Shown piece after piece: positions 34,775-43,670 of a stretch of 64,000 nucleotides of DNA. The notes below the pieces were generated by a model. It did no database searches, was not told where the DNA came from, and worked only from the letters and a program-made list of their open reading frames with translations. The translations under genes were made by a program, and so were the position numbers. The stretch comes from Novosphingobium kaempferiae (GTDB lineage Bacteria > Pseudomonadota > Alphaproteobacteria > Sphingomonadales > Sphingomonadaceae): NCBI RefSeq assembly GCF_021227995.1, contig NZ_CP089301.1, forward strand, positions 5,146,001 through 5,210,000, given 5' to 3'. How positions within the stretch are numbered: position 1 is the stretch's first letter; every line of letters begins with the position of its first letter.

Positions 34775-35520
34775 GGAATGCATCGTGACCGAACTTACGA
34801 GACGCGGCGCAATCCCGACCCTTGGAACGCCACGGTCATGGGTCTGCTTGACCGCTAGCAGCCCCGGGCTCGCACGACGATGAGCCGACGAACGTCTCCA
34901 AGGAAGCGACGCCGGCCTATTTTCGCGTCGCGTGCGCTCATGTCGTCAACGTCGCATTGCTTTCGGCATGGTGCAAAGGCTTCTCCGGGCTCCTGTCTCA
35001 TTCCAGTCGAAGACCGACAAGTACCAAGCCCCCCCACCCTGCGCGGCGCCCGGCTGCTGCGTTGTCCTGATCGGCAAGGGGCCTCGGGTTCACAGAGGCG
35101 GGATATGGCCATTGAACCAGAACGCGTCGCTCATGGCACCTACGACTACAGCGTCAAGCTCGACACCCGCGCCTGCGGATCCATCTGCAAACTTGCGGGT
35201 GCTGCCGGCGTCCGTCAAGAAAGCTAATCCGAAGCGAGACGGCGTCGTGGGGACACAGCGGGTCGAGGAAAGATCCTCTCGCTGCTGTTCCGCGAAGGTA
35301 ATGGCGGTGGGCGGGAATTGAACCCGCCGGCTACGCCGCCGTGTGCCTCGGTGGAAGAGACCCACACATCGAATCGCCCCACACAACAGTGGCGGCGGCA
35401 AGTAGCACACAATTAGTGACGCTCAACACCACCACACACCATCGAGATTGTGGGGGTGGTGAGAAGCGCAGGCCGCTGTCGATCGTTTCTTGCCAACGGC
35501 CCGCCGGATCGCCTGCAGTG
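34775..35520. other. Gene-poor stretch with an RNA-like segment
   Basis: About 745 bases downstream of chrA. Open frames exist on both strands but lack ribosome sites. The segment 35302-35420 shows tRNA-like and hairpin-forming sequence on the minus strand (see separate entry). No known gene recognised. Confidence 0.45.
35302..35330 (-). other. tRNA/tmRNA-like T-arm and acceptor-end sequence
   Basis: On the minus strand a GCGGG / CCCGC stem encloses TTCAATT, a standard T-loop, followed by CCACCGCCA as in a tRNA or tmRNA 3' end. I could not find a matching full tRNA body; the upstream GTGTG...CACAC and GGC...GCC hairpins could belong to a permuted tmRNA acceptor piece. No peptide-tag sequence was found. 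Alternatives are an attachment-site remnant or chance. Confidence 0.3.
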
Positions 35521-35754
35521 TTACTTGGTTGCGCCTTCAGCGGCGTCGCCGGCTTTGTCTGCGGCATTGCTCACGCTGTCGGCGGCGTTGGTGATCGCGT
35601 TGTTCTTCGCGGTTTCGCTGCCAGTGAGTTGGCTCACGAAGAAAACGCCTGCAATTACGGCCAGCAGCACGGCGATTGCGATGACGACACTCGCGCCGGA
35701 ACTGCGGCGGGTTTCGACGACGGTGGTCGTGTGCGACGGATTGCGATCAGCCAT
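35521..35754 (-). CDS. Small single-pass membrane protein
   Basis: 77 aa with ribosome site GAGGTGAGG. A hydrophilic N-terminus (MADRNPSHTTTVVETRRSSG), one membrane helix (VVIAIAVLLAVIAGVFFVSQL, about residues 23-43), then an Ala/Asp/Asn-rich amphipathic tail (NAADSVSNAADKAGDAAEGATK) facing the periplasm. Resembles small envelope-stress-type proteins of sphingomonads. Single gene. Confidence 0.7.
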   Translation of the reverse strand: MADRNPSHTTTVVETRRSSGASVVIAIAVLLAVIAGVFFVSQLTGSETAKNNAITNAADSVSNAADKAGDAAEGATK

Positions 35755-35963
35755 TTACCTCACCTCACATTGCTGTCTGTACTGCCGTCAACTCCGCCAA
35801 CCCGCATCGGTTGCACGCGGGCTTTGACATGAATGCCACTCGGGATGGATTGGCCTTTCCAGAACCTCCCTCCGCCGAGCGACAACGCCGTTATCCCGCA
35901 ACAACGCTCTTCAAAATCCGATCAGTATGGAAGGGCTGCCACCGGGTGCGCCACACCCAGTCG

Positions 35964-36134
35964 TCAGCTGCGCAAGGGAGCAAGTTGCCGGTGAACATTG
36001 ATGAGTGACGCTCGGTACGCCTGCATGACGCGGGTCGCCCATTGAGCCTGTTGGTTCACATCGCTCGGCTCATGGTCCGCGTCGTCGGCGGCGACGATCT
36101 GGGTCGATCGAGTGGAGGCATGTTCGGTGGTCAT
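35964..36134 (-). CDS. Doubtful 56-aa open frame
   Basis: Starts MTTEHASTRSTQIVAADD at ATG 36134 without a good ribosome site. Hydrophilic first half, then a short amphipathic helix (QAQWATRVMQAYRASLINV). Could be a small protein or a chance frame; listed because no better gene occupies the region. Confidence 0.22.
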   Translation of the reverse strand: MTTEHASTRSTQIVAADDADHEPSDVNQQAQWATRVMQAYRASLINVHRQLAPLRS

Positions 36135-36372
36135 AGGGCGTCTTTGTCGTGTCGTATCATTTTTGGGTGGCAGGAAGTTGTGGCATTTCCGGACCGCAAA
36201 ATGCGGAGGACACAAATCAGTTCCGAGTTTAGTTTTGTCGCTTGAGTGCAAGGGCATGGAACGAGGCTCGCGCGCGATGAATGTTGTTGCATGGACTCGC
36301 GCCAGCCTTATCCTCTCCATGCCCACGTCATTATCGCTGACTCGTAGTCGCGCTTCGATAAGGCATCAGCGG

Positions 36373-36401
36373 CAGGAGAGAGAGAGAGAGCAAGTCTCCT
36401 G
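36373..36401. repeat. GA microsatellite inside an inverted repeat
   Basis: A run of alternating G and A (36376-36390) is enclosed by CAGGAGA (36373-36379) and TCTCCTG (36395-36401), which can pair. Either a small RNA hairpin or a slippage-prone repeat. Confidence 0.5.
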
Positions 36402-36596
36402 ATGCACAGTACGACACGATGGCGTGGTGAAACCTAGCCGCGCTTCCGGTAGCCCAGCTTCGGGCGGGGTGACACGCTCTTGATGCTCTGAGCGTCCTGG
36501 CCGTCGCTCAGCCAGCCGCGGCAAATGCTCGACGCATCGGAAGGACTATAGTACTACAGGGGTGCAAGTGAGGGTCAAGCTGCGGGGCAGAGCGTA

Positions 36597-36758
36597 ATGG
36601 ATACAGCGATTACAAATCGGCAGTTCTTCGCGGCCGAGACGCGCTTTTTCGCGATCACAGCCATAGTCATGGCGCTCATTAATGTCATCGCTTTCTCGAA
36701 AGGCAGTCTTGAATCAACCTTCATTGGCAGCGTCAACCAATTCGTCCACGCCGCCTAA
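36597..36758 (+). CDS. Small membrane protein, possibly a truncated gene
   Basis: 53 aa from ATG 36597. Begins MDTAITNRQFFAAETRFFAIT, then one membrane helix (AITAIVMALINVIAF). The start resembles the first helix of larger sphingomonad membrane proteins with an RFF...MAxVMA pattern, but ends 20 residues later. The weak ribosome site (GGGGCAGAG) and short length leave it open whether this is a real small protein or a truncated one. A very strong terminator follows 22 nt after the stop, supporting transcription. Confidence 0.5.
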   Translation: MDTAITNRQFFAAETRFFAITAIVMALINVIAFSKGSLESTFIGSVNQFVHAA

Positions 36759-36780
36759 GCGCCCTCTTCCAGTCTGGATA

Positions 36781-36822
36781 AAAGAAACCCCGGTAGCTCG
36801 AATGAGCTACCGGGGTTTCTTT
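36781..36822 (+). terminator. Very strong intrinsic terminator
   Basis: Perfect 19-bp stem (36781-36799 with 36804-36822) with a GAAT loop. It has A residues before the stem and a T-run to 36824, so it can act in both directions. Confidence 0.92.
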
Positions 36823-36829
36823 TTGCTCG

Positions 36830-36946
36830 TCGTCCCGGACTTGATCCGGGACCGCTGGCCGGGAACAGCCTCGCTATCAGCAACGCTTCCCACGCTTTGA
36901 GCTTCGCCTGAAGAAAGCCGCCCGTCCCAGATCAAGTCCGGGACGG
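36830..36946. repeat. REP-like inverted pair
   Basis: Two copies of a palindromic unit: GTCCCGGA / TCCGGGAC at 36832-36852 and CCGTCCC / GGGACGG at 36922-36946, in opposite orientation to each other, separated by about 70 bp. This CCCGGACTTGATCCGGG type is a common dispersed repeat in alphaproteobacteria. It lies between a terminator and the 3' end of the helicase gene. Confidence 0.65.
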
Positions 36947-36967
36947 GGACGTCATACTTTCAAAAAC

Positions 36968-38770
36968 TTACCAGCTCTTCTTCGGCTTTTTGTGAAACGG
37001 CTTGCCACCACCCGGACGGTCCTGACGCGGGCCGGTCGGACGCGCGCGGTAGGGCGCCGAGCCTTCACCGCCCTGCCCCTCGAAACGCTGGCCGCCGCCA
37101 TTGCCATGCGGACGACGCCCACGACCCTGCGGACCTTCACGGTCGCGGCTGCGGTGACGGGCTACGTCACGCGGCGTGTCGGGAGCACGCTCGATGCGGA
37201 CAGTCGCTTCGTATTCGCCATCATCACGCGCGGTACGAGCGACGGCGCGCTCGAACTGCTCGGCCTGTGCAGCCGGGATCTGGAAGTAGGTCTGGTCGGC
37301 GTTGATGCGGATCTGGCCGACCGCATCGCGCGTGACGTGACCACGGCGGCAAAGCACCGGCAGGATCCAGCGCGCCTCGGCCCGCTGGTCGCGACCGACG
37401 TCCATGCGGAACCACACGACATCGTCAAAGCCCGGGCGCTCGCGCTTCTGGCGGGATTCCGGCGAGTTTCCGAGCAGTTCCTCAGGCTGCGGCATCGCGG
37501 CGCGGTGCGCGCGCACCAGCGCGGCAGCGACGTCCTCGGCGCTCATCGTCTCCAGAACGACCTTCGCCAGTTCGCGGTCGTCTTCCTCGACCTCGACCGG
37601 TGCCAGCAGCTTTTCGAGCAGACGGTCTCGGTCCTGCGCGCGGATCGCCTCGGGGGTCGGAGCATCGCCCCATTCCGCCTCGATGCGGGCACCGCGCAGC
37701 ATCATCTCGACGCGGCGGCGACGCGGATAGGGCACGAGGAGCACAGCGGTGCCCTTCTTGCCCGCGCGGCCGGTACGGCCCGAACGGTGCTGCAGGGTTT
37801 CGGCGTCGCGCGGAATCTCGACGTGAATGACGAGGCTCAGCGACGGCAGATCGATGCCACGAGCGGCGACGTCGGTCGCGACGCAGACGCGGGCGCGACG
37901 ATCACGCAGGGCCTGCAGCGCGTTGTTGCGCTCGTTCTGCGAATGCTCGCCGGAAAGCGCCACGGCCGAGAAGCCGCGCTCGACCAGCGTCGCGTGCAAG
38001 TGCTTCACGTTGTCGCGCGTGGCGCAGAACAGGATCGCAGTTTCCGCTTCATGGAAGCGGAGCAGGTTCACGACCGCGTGCTCGATGTCGGAGGGCGCGA
38101 CGGTCACCGCCTTGTAGGCGATATCGCCATGGCCGCGGTTCTCGCCAACGGTCGAGATACGCAGCGCATCCTTCTGATAACGCTGGGCAAGTGCCTCGAT
38201 CGGACGCGGCATCGTCGCCGAGAACAGCAGCGTGCGACGGCTTTCGGGCGTTGCGTCGAGCAGCTCTTCCAGATCCTCGCGGAAGCCCATGTCGAGCATC
38301 TCGTCGGCCTCGTCGAGCACGACGGCGCGCAGGGCCGAGAGGTCGAGCTTGCCGCGCTCAAGGTGGTCGCGCAGACGGCCCGGGGTGCCGACGACGATCG
38401 CCGCACCGCGCTCAAGCTGCTTGCGCTCCTTCACCGGGTCCATCCCGCCGACGCAGGTGACGATGCGCGCGTTGGTCTTGGCATAGAGCCATTCGAGTTC
38501 GCGGCTGACCTGCTGCGCCAGTTCACGCGTCGGCGCGATGGCGAGCGCCAGCGGCGTCGAAGCGAAGGCCAGTTCGTCGTCGGCGAGAAGTTCGTCGGCC
38601 ATGGCGAGACCGAAAGCTACGGTCTTGCCGGAGCCGGTCTGCGCCGACACAACGAGGTCGCGGCCATGAGCCTGCGACTCGGTAACCGCGGCCTGCACGG
38701 GGGTCAGCGTCTCATAGCCATGCGCGGTAAGCGCCTCGGCGAGAAGCTGGGGAATCTGCGGAAAAGTCAT
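36968..38770 (-). CDS. DEAD-box RNA helicase (DeaD/CsdA type)
   Basis: 600 aa from ATG 38770 (MTFPQIPQLL), chosen over 38851 because family members start close to the Q motif (LTPVQ). Motif I is AQTGSGKT (43-50), motif II VLDEADEMLDMGF, SAT in LFSATM, and HRSGRTGRAGKKG in the second RecA domain. After it a DbpA-type RNA-binding domain (HVTRDAVGQIRINADQTYFQIP) and an Arg/Gly-rich basic tail. Remodels structured RNA and ribosome precursors, often in the cold. Monocistronic. Confidence 0.93.
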   Translation of the reverse strand: MTFPQIPQLLAEALTAHGYETLTPVQAAVTESQAHGRDLVVSAQTGSGKTVAFGLAMADELLADDELAFASTPLALAIAPTRELAQQVSRELEWLYAKTNARIVTCVGGMDPVKERKQLERGAAIVVGTPGRLRDHLERGKLDLSALRAVVLDEADEMLDMGFREDLEELLDATPESRRTLLFSATMPRPIEALAQRYQKDALRISTVGENRGHGDIAYKAVTVAPSDIEHAVVNLLRFHEAETAILFCATRDNVKHLHATLVERGFSAVALSGEHSQNERNNALQALRDRRARVCVATDVAARGIDLPSLSLVIHVEIPRDAETLQHRSGRTGRAGKKGTAVLLVPYPRRRRVEMMLRGARIEAEWGDAPTPEAIRAQDRDRLLEKLLAPVEVEEDDRELAKVVLETMSAEDVAAALVRAHRAAMPQPEELLGNSPESRQKRERPGFDDVVWFRMDVGRDQRAEARWILPVLCRRGHVTRDAVGQIRINADQTYFQIPAAQAEQFERAVARTARDDGEYEATVRIERAPDTPRDVARHRSRDREGPQGRGRRPHGNGGGQRFEGQGGEGSAPYRARPTGPRQDRPGGGKPFHKKPKKSW

Positions 38771-38927
38771 ATCTGAATCAACGAGTCCTGCCGCGATCAT
38801 GCGGCCTTGAGGGAGCGTAGGGAGGGCTGCGTGGGTCGCCCTCGGGCGCACCGGTTGAGCGGCCCATAGACTAAAGCGTGCAAATTTGCGCGCTCAATTT
38901 CACTCCGGGACGATTCGTCCTATCTGG

Positions 38928-39143
38928 TCAGGCCTGCAGCGACCATGACGCGGCCCGCGCAGTCTTCGTATCGGCGCATCTTTCGGGCAGTTCGTCGAAG
39001 CTGGGTTCGAAGCCGAGCAGTATGTACATGTCGCGTTCGAGGAACGGCGCAGCATCGCCGGCGCTCATGTCCACGCGTGCGCATTCTCCCAGCCCGGGCA
39101 GGCTGGTGCGAAAAATTCCTTTTCGCACAGTACTTAAGCGCAT
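38928..39143 (-). CDS. Hypothetical 71-aa protein
   Basis: ATG 39143 has AAGGGG about 9 nt upstream; a GTG at 39152 overlaps that site. Reads MRLSTVRKGIFRTSL then DAAPFLERDMYILLGFEPSFDELPERCAD, a mixed, soluble, protein-like composition. No family recognised. Divergent from the TPR-sulfotransferase gene. Confidence 0.5.
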   Translation of the reverse strand: MRLSTVRKGIFRTSLPGLGECARVDMSAGDAAPFLERDMYILLGFEPSFDELPERCADTKTARAASWSLQA

Positions 39144-39337
39144 TAAAGTCACCCCTTGGAGTTGTCAGCCCGGCCCGCGGAGCGCCCCGCTAACGATCCC
39201 GTCATCGGCGATCAAGTGCGGCATGGAGGCTGTCACAATCCTGCAAGACAGGCAATCCCGGCCAAAGTGAGCGCCCTGCACACGCGTTCGTCGAGCATGC
39301 TTGAGCAACTGCCACAGTTGCCCATAAACCTTGCTGC

Positions 39338-41101
39338 ATGAACGTCTCAATCGCCACGCTCGTCTCCGAAGACCCTGCACGCGCGCTTCCGTTGCTTCGC
39401 GATGCGATCCTGCGCGAGCCGGAGAATGCGTCAGCGTATCGACTGCTCGGCAGGACCTTGCGCAAGCTCGGTCGCGATGAAGAGGCGCTTCTGGCCGAAG
39501 GTGAAGCGATCCGGGCTTCGACGCAGGATCCGGCGCTGATCGCCATCGCGCGCGCGCTCATGGTCGGCGATCTCCCTGTGGCGGAAAGCGGCTTGCGCCA
39601 GCGCCTTCGCGAGCAACCCACCGATGTCGCGGCGATACGCATGATGGCCGAACTGGCCGGGCGCATCGGCCGCTATCGCGATGCGGAAGCCCTGCTGCGC
39701 CGGGCTCTGGAACTGGCTCCCGGCTTCACGGCAGCGCGCGCCAATCTCGCTACCGTGCTCTACAGGCAGAACCGGTTTGGCGACGCGGTCGCGGAACTCG
39801 ATACGGTTCTCGCTGCCGGGAACGTGCAGGCGGGCGACCTCAACCTGCGCGCAGCTGCTCTGGGGCGGGTCGGCGACTATGCGGAATCCCGCCGCATCTA
39901 CGCTGAACTGACTGCAACCTTTCCCGATCACGCAAAACTCTGGATGAGCTACGGCCATATCCTGAAGACCTTGGGCGAGCAGGCCGAGAGCATCGCTGCC
40001 TATCGTCGCGCCATCGCCATCGAACCCGGTCTCGGCGAAGTCTGGTGGAGCCTCGCCAACCTCAAGACATGGCGCTTCGAGGATGCGGATGTCGCGGCCA
40101 TGGAAGCCGCATTGCAGGAGCCTGCACTGTCCGACGACGACCGCCTGCATCTCCATTTTGCGCTCGGCAAGGCGCTAGACGAACGCGCCGCCAGCGCCCG
40201 TGCCTTCGAGCACTATTCGCAGGCCAATCGCATTCGCCGGGACCAACTGGAGCACGATCCCGAAGGCGTATCCGAACAGGTCGATGCCATGACCGCGACC
40301 GTGACGCCCGCCTTCGTCGCTGCGCGCAAGAATGCGGGACACCCCTCCCCCGATCCGATTTTCATCCTCGGCCTGCCACGCGCAGGATCGACTCTGATCG
40401 AGCAGATCCTGTCGAGCCATTCGCAGGTGGAAGGCACCATGGAACTGCCCGACATTCCCGCGATGGCCATGCGCGAAGCGCAAGCTCATGGCGGCCGCCC
40501 GCGCGACTGGCCTAAGGCGCTGGCGGCGATGCCTCCAGAGCGTCTGGCCGAACTGGGCGCCGAGTTCCTCGAACGCACTCGGGTCCAGCGCAAGACGGAC
40601 AAGCCGTTCTACATCGACAAGCTGCCCAACAACTGGGCCTACCTCGGCCTGATCGCGCTGATATTGCCCAACGCGAAGATCATCGACGCGCGGCGCCATC
40701 CGCTCGACTGCTGCTTTTCGAACTTCCGGCAGCATTTCGCCAAGGGGCAGGCGTTTTCCTACGACCTGAACCATATCGGCCGCTATTACCGGGATTACGT
40801 GCGGGCCATGACCCACTACGACACCGTGATGCCCGGCCGTGTTCACCGGGTCATCCATGAGTATCTGCTGGACGATCCCGAAACGGAAGTTCGAAAGCTG
40901 TTGGCCGCGCTCGGTCTGCAATTCGAGGAATCCTGCCTCGAATTCCATCGCAATACCCGGGCCGTCCGCACCGCCTCCAGCGAGCAGGTGCGCCGTCCGA
41001 TCAACCGCGATGGCGTGGATCAATGGCAGCCCTACGAGGAATGGCTTAGCCCACTCAAGCAGGCGCTTGGCGATCTTCCGGAAACTTACGCCCGGAGGTA
41101 A
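39338..41101 (+). CDS. TPR-repeat sulfotransferase
   Basis: 587 aa. The N-terminal 280 residues are tetratricopeptide repeats (NASAYRLLGRTLRKLGRDEEAL, then GFTAARANLATVLYRQNRFGDAV). The C-terminal half is a PAPS sulfotransferase: 5'-phosphosulfate loop LGLPRAGSTLIEQILSSH at about 343-360 and the 3'-phosphate region DARRHPLDCCFSNF. Transfers sulfate from PAPS to an unknown acceptor. This type commonly precedes TonB receptor genes in sphingomonads, as here (about 130 nt to the receptor). Confidence 0.9.
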   Translation: MNVSIATLVSEDPARALPLLRDAILREPENASAYRLLGRTLRKLGRDEEALLAEGEAIRASTQDPALIAIARALMVGDLPVAESGLRQRLREQPTDVAAIRMMAELAGRIGRYRDAEALLRRALELAPGFTAARANLATVLYRQNRFGDAVAELDTVLAAGNVQAGDLNLRAAALGRVGDYAESRRIYAELTATFPDHAKLWMSYGHILKTLGEQAESIAAYRRAIAIEPGLGEVWWSLANLKTWRFEDADVAAMEAALQEPALSDDDRLHLHFALGKALDERAASARAFEHYSQANRIRRDQLEHDPEGVSEQVDAMTATVTPAFVAARKNAGHPSPDPIFILGLPRAGSTLIEQILSSHSQVEGTMELPDIPAMAMREAQAHGGRPRDWPKALAAMPPERLAELGAEFLERTRVQRKTDKPFYIDKLPNNWAYLGLIALILPNAKIIDARRHPLDCCFSNFRQHFAKGQAFSYDLNHIGRYYRDYVRAMTHYDTVMPGRVHRVIHEYLLDDPETEVRKLLAALGLQFEESCLEFHRNTRAVRTASSEQVRRPINRDGVDQWQPYEEWLSPLKQALGDLPETYARR

Positions 41102-41233
41102 GGCTTCGGACAGCGGCGATTGTGGCGAAAATGTCATACATCGCACTGCACAATCGCCCGTCCACAACCGACCTATTGTCAAAGCTCATCAATTATGGCC
41201 GCTTCCGTGCAAGGCAAGCACAGGGGAATGCGG

Positions 41234-43666
41234 GTGAATTCATCGCGTTTGGGTTGTCGTCGCAGCGCCGTCATTGCGCTGCTTGGGTCTTCCGCTCTTG
41301 CTGCGACGCAACCCGCGTTCGCACAGGGTGCTCCCGCTGCAGGCGAAGAGGATGGCGTCATCCTCGTGACCGCACAGAAGCGCACCGAGAACCTCCAAGA
41401 CGTGCCCATAGCCATCACTGCGCTGGGTGGTGAGAAGCTGCGCGACCTGCAGGTCAAGGAACTGCAGGACGCGGTCAAGAACATCCCCTCGGTAACCATC
41501 CAGACCACCCAGCCGGGCTTCAGCCAGGTCTACTTCCGCGGCGTCGCCTCGGGCGAGAACGCCAACCACTCCGGCCCGCTACCGACCGTCGGCACCTACC
41601 TCGACGAAATGCCGATCACGACCATTCAGGGCGCGCTCGACATCCACGCCTACGACATCGCCCGGGTGGAGGCGTTGGCCGGGCCGCAGGGTACGCTCTA
41701 CGGCGCGAGTTCGATGGCGGGCACGATCAAGATCGTGACCAACAAGCCGGACTATTCGGGTACCTACGGCGCTGCGGACATGGAACTGAACTCGGTCGCA
41801 CACGGCGATTTCGGCGGGGTCGCGCAGGGGTTCCTGAACTTCAAGCTGTCCGACCGTTCCGCCCTGCGCGTGGTCGGCTGGTATCGCCGTGACGGCGGCT
41901 ACATCGACAACATCCCGGGCAGCCGGACCTATCCGTCATCCGGCATCACGCAGGACAACGACGAGTTCGTCGAGAAGAACTACAACGATGTCGATACGTA
42001 TGGCGCCCGCCTGGCGCTCGGCATCGAGCTTGACGACAACTGGACCGTGACGCCGACCCTCATGGGCCAGGTCCAGAAGGTAAACGGCAGCTTCGCGCAG
42101 GAACGCTCCACTGCGGTCGACAAGAAGCTGCAGACCGTTCAGTACAATCCAGAGAGCAGCAAGGACGAGTGGTATCAGGCCGCCCTCACGATCGAAGGCA
42201 AGATCAGCAACTGGGATCTGGTGGCGACCGGCGGCATCCTGAACCGCAAGGATCGCACGGAATCCGACTATTCGGATTACGCCTACTTCTACGATGCGCT
42301 GGCCGGGTACGGGGCTTACTTCTACGACAACGACGGCGATCTGGTCAGCCCGAACCAGTACATTCAGGGACGCGACAAGTACCGCCGCCAGTTCGGCGAA
42401 TTGCGCATCAGCTCGCCGCAGGAGAACCGCGTGCGGCTGATCGCGGGCCTCTTCGCACAGCGGCAGGTCCACTACATCACGCAGAACTACATCATCGACG
42501 GCATCGCGGATTCGATCACCGTGCCCGGCACCGACAGCGACATCTGGTACACCCGTCAGAAGCGCGTCGACCGCGACTATGCGGCCTTCGGTGAATTGAG
42601 CTTCGACATCACCGACAAGCTCACCGCAACGGGCGGCCTGCGCGTCTACAAGTACAAGAATTCGCTGGCGGGCTTCTTCGGCTATGCCGAGGGCTATTCG
42701 GGCGACAAGTACGACGACGAGGGCAACTTCATCCGCGACGGAACGGGCGTTGCCGGATGCAACGGCCGCGCGCCGGTGGTTTCGGATTCGCCCTGTACCA
42801 ACCTGCAGGGCAAGACCTCCGACACCGGGTCGATCTACAAGGCCAACCTGACCTACAAGCTGACGCCGGACTGGCTCGTCTACGCCACATGGTCGCGCGG
42901 ATTCCGGCCCGGCGGCATTAACCGGCGCGGCGGGCAGCCCTATGCGCCCGACACGCTCGACAACTACGAATTCGGCTGGAAGAGCCAGATTGGCGCGTTC
43001 CACTTCAACTACGCCATGTTCCGCGAGGACTGGAGCAGCATCCAGCTCTCGTTCCTCGGCGAAAACGGCCTGACCGTGATCCGCAACGCAGGTGCGGCGC
43101 GTATCTATGGCGTCGAGTTCGACATGGGCTATCGCAAGGGCGGGCTGACGCTGAACGCATCGGGCAGCTACAACGACGCGAAGATCACGAAGGACTTCTG
43201 CGAATACGCCAACACGGCTTTCGACTGCACGATCCCCAGCCCTGCCGGGGACGAGAACTCGCTGTTGGCCCGGGCCGGCACGCACCTGCCCATCACCGCC
43301 CGCTTCAAGGGCAACGCCCTCGCCCGCTACGAATTCCCGGTCGGCGGCTGGACCGGCCATGTTCAGGGCGCGGTCAACTACATCGGCAAGCGCCGCAGCG
43401 ACCTTCGCGACGCCGAAAATACGATCAAGGGGCAGTTCGGCGGCTACACGACGGCGGACTTCAGCATCGGCGTGAAGAACGACGTCTGGCGGATCGACCT
43501 CTACGCCACCAATCTGTTCGACTCCAACGGCGTCATCAACAGCTCGGTCCAGTGCCTGGAGACGACCTGCGGCGATCCCGACGGCATGAGCACGACCGGC
43601 GGCGTATTCTACGACTACGTGATCCGGCCACGCGTCATCGGCCTGAAGATCGGAAGGGACTTCTGA
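41234..43666 (+). CDS. TonB-dependent outer-membrane receptor
   Basis: About 810 aa. GTG 41234 has AGGGGA 6 nt upstream and is preferred; ATG 41228 or 41195 are possible. Signal peptide ending QPAFAQ, TonB box region EEDGVILVTAQKR, plug domain (LQDVPIAITALGGEKL, VEALAGPQGTLYGASSMAGTIKIVTNKP), then a 22-strand barrel ending in IGLKIGRDF with C-terminal Phe. Imports an unknown substrate using the proton-motive force. Next genes encode a permease and catabolic enzymes, so an organic nutrient rather than iron is likely. Confidence 0.93.
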   Translation: MNSSRLGCRRSAVIALLGSSALAATQPAFAQGAPAAGEEDGVILVTAQKRTENLQDVPIAITALGGEKLRDLQVKELQDAVKNIPSVTIQTTQPGFSQVYFRGVASGENANHSGPLPTVGTYLDEMPITTIQGALDIHAYDIARVEALAGPQGTLYGASSMAGTIKIVTNKPDYSGTYGAADMELNSVAHGDFGGVAQGFLNFKLSDRSALRVVGWYRRDGGYIDNIPGSRTYPSSGITQDNDEFVEKNYNDVDTYGARLALGIELDDNWTVTPTLMGQVQKVNGSFAQERSTAVDKKLQTVQYNPESSKDEWYQAALTIEGKISNWDLVATGGILNRKDRTESDYSDYAYFYDALAGYGAYFYDNDGDLVSPNQYIQGRDKYRRQFGELRISSPQENRVRLIAGLFAQRQVHYITQNYIIDGIADSITVPGTDSDIWYTRQKRVDRDYAAFGELSFDITDKLTATGGLRVYKYKNSLAGFFGYAEGYSGDKYDDEGNFIRDGTGVAGCNGRAPVVSDSPCTNLQGKTSDTGSIYKANLTYKLTPDWLVYATWSRGFRPGGINRRGGQPYAPDTLDNYEFGWKSQIGAFHFNYAMFREDWSSIQLSFLGENGLTVIRNAGAARIYGVEFDMGYRKGGLTLNASGSYNDAKITKDFCEYANTAFDCTIPSPAGDENSLLARAGTHLPITARFKGNALARYEFPVGGWTGHVQGAVNYIGKRRSDLRDAENTIKGQFGGYTTADFSIGVKNDVWRIDLYATNLFDSNGVINSSVQCLETTCGDPDGMSTTGGVFYDYVIRPRVIGLKIGRDF

Positions 43667-43670
43667 TCGC

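Larger units (their letters stand above)
35755..36596. other. Gene-poor stretch with hairpins and a minus-strand promoter
   Basis: About 840 bases. Holds a doubtful 56-aa frame, a GA-repeat hairpin (36373-36401), a hairpin at 36488-36511 and a promoter-like TTGACC...TACTAT on the minus strand near 36550-36577. A minus-strand frame ending SPRPKLGYRKRG before a TAG at about 36434 has no start codon. A small RNA is possible. Confidence 0.4.

Noticed and set aside
35090..35410. 106-codon minus-strand frame across the tRNA-like segment
   Set aside because: It reads through the T-arm (RVQFPPT is what such sequence translates to), has no ribosome site and no family match.
36427..36545. Minus-strand peptide ending SPRPKLGYRKRG as a small gene
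   Set aside because: No start codon between the upstream stop and the conserved-looking part; kept only as a comment in the intergenic entry.
36992..38776. 594-codon plus-strand open frame
   Set aside because: Fully antisense to the DEAD-box helicase, whose motifs are complete.
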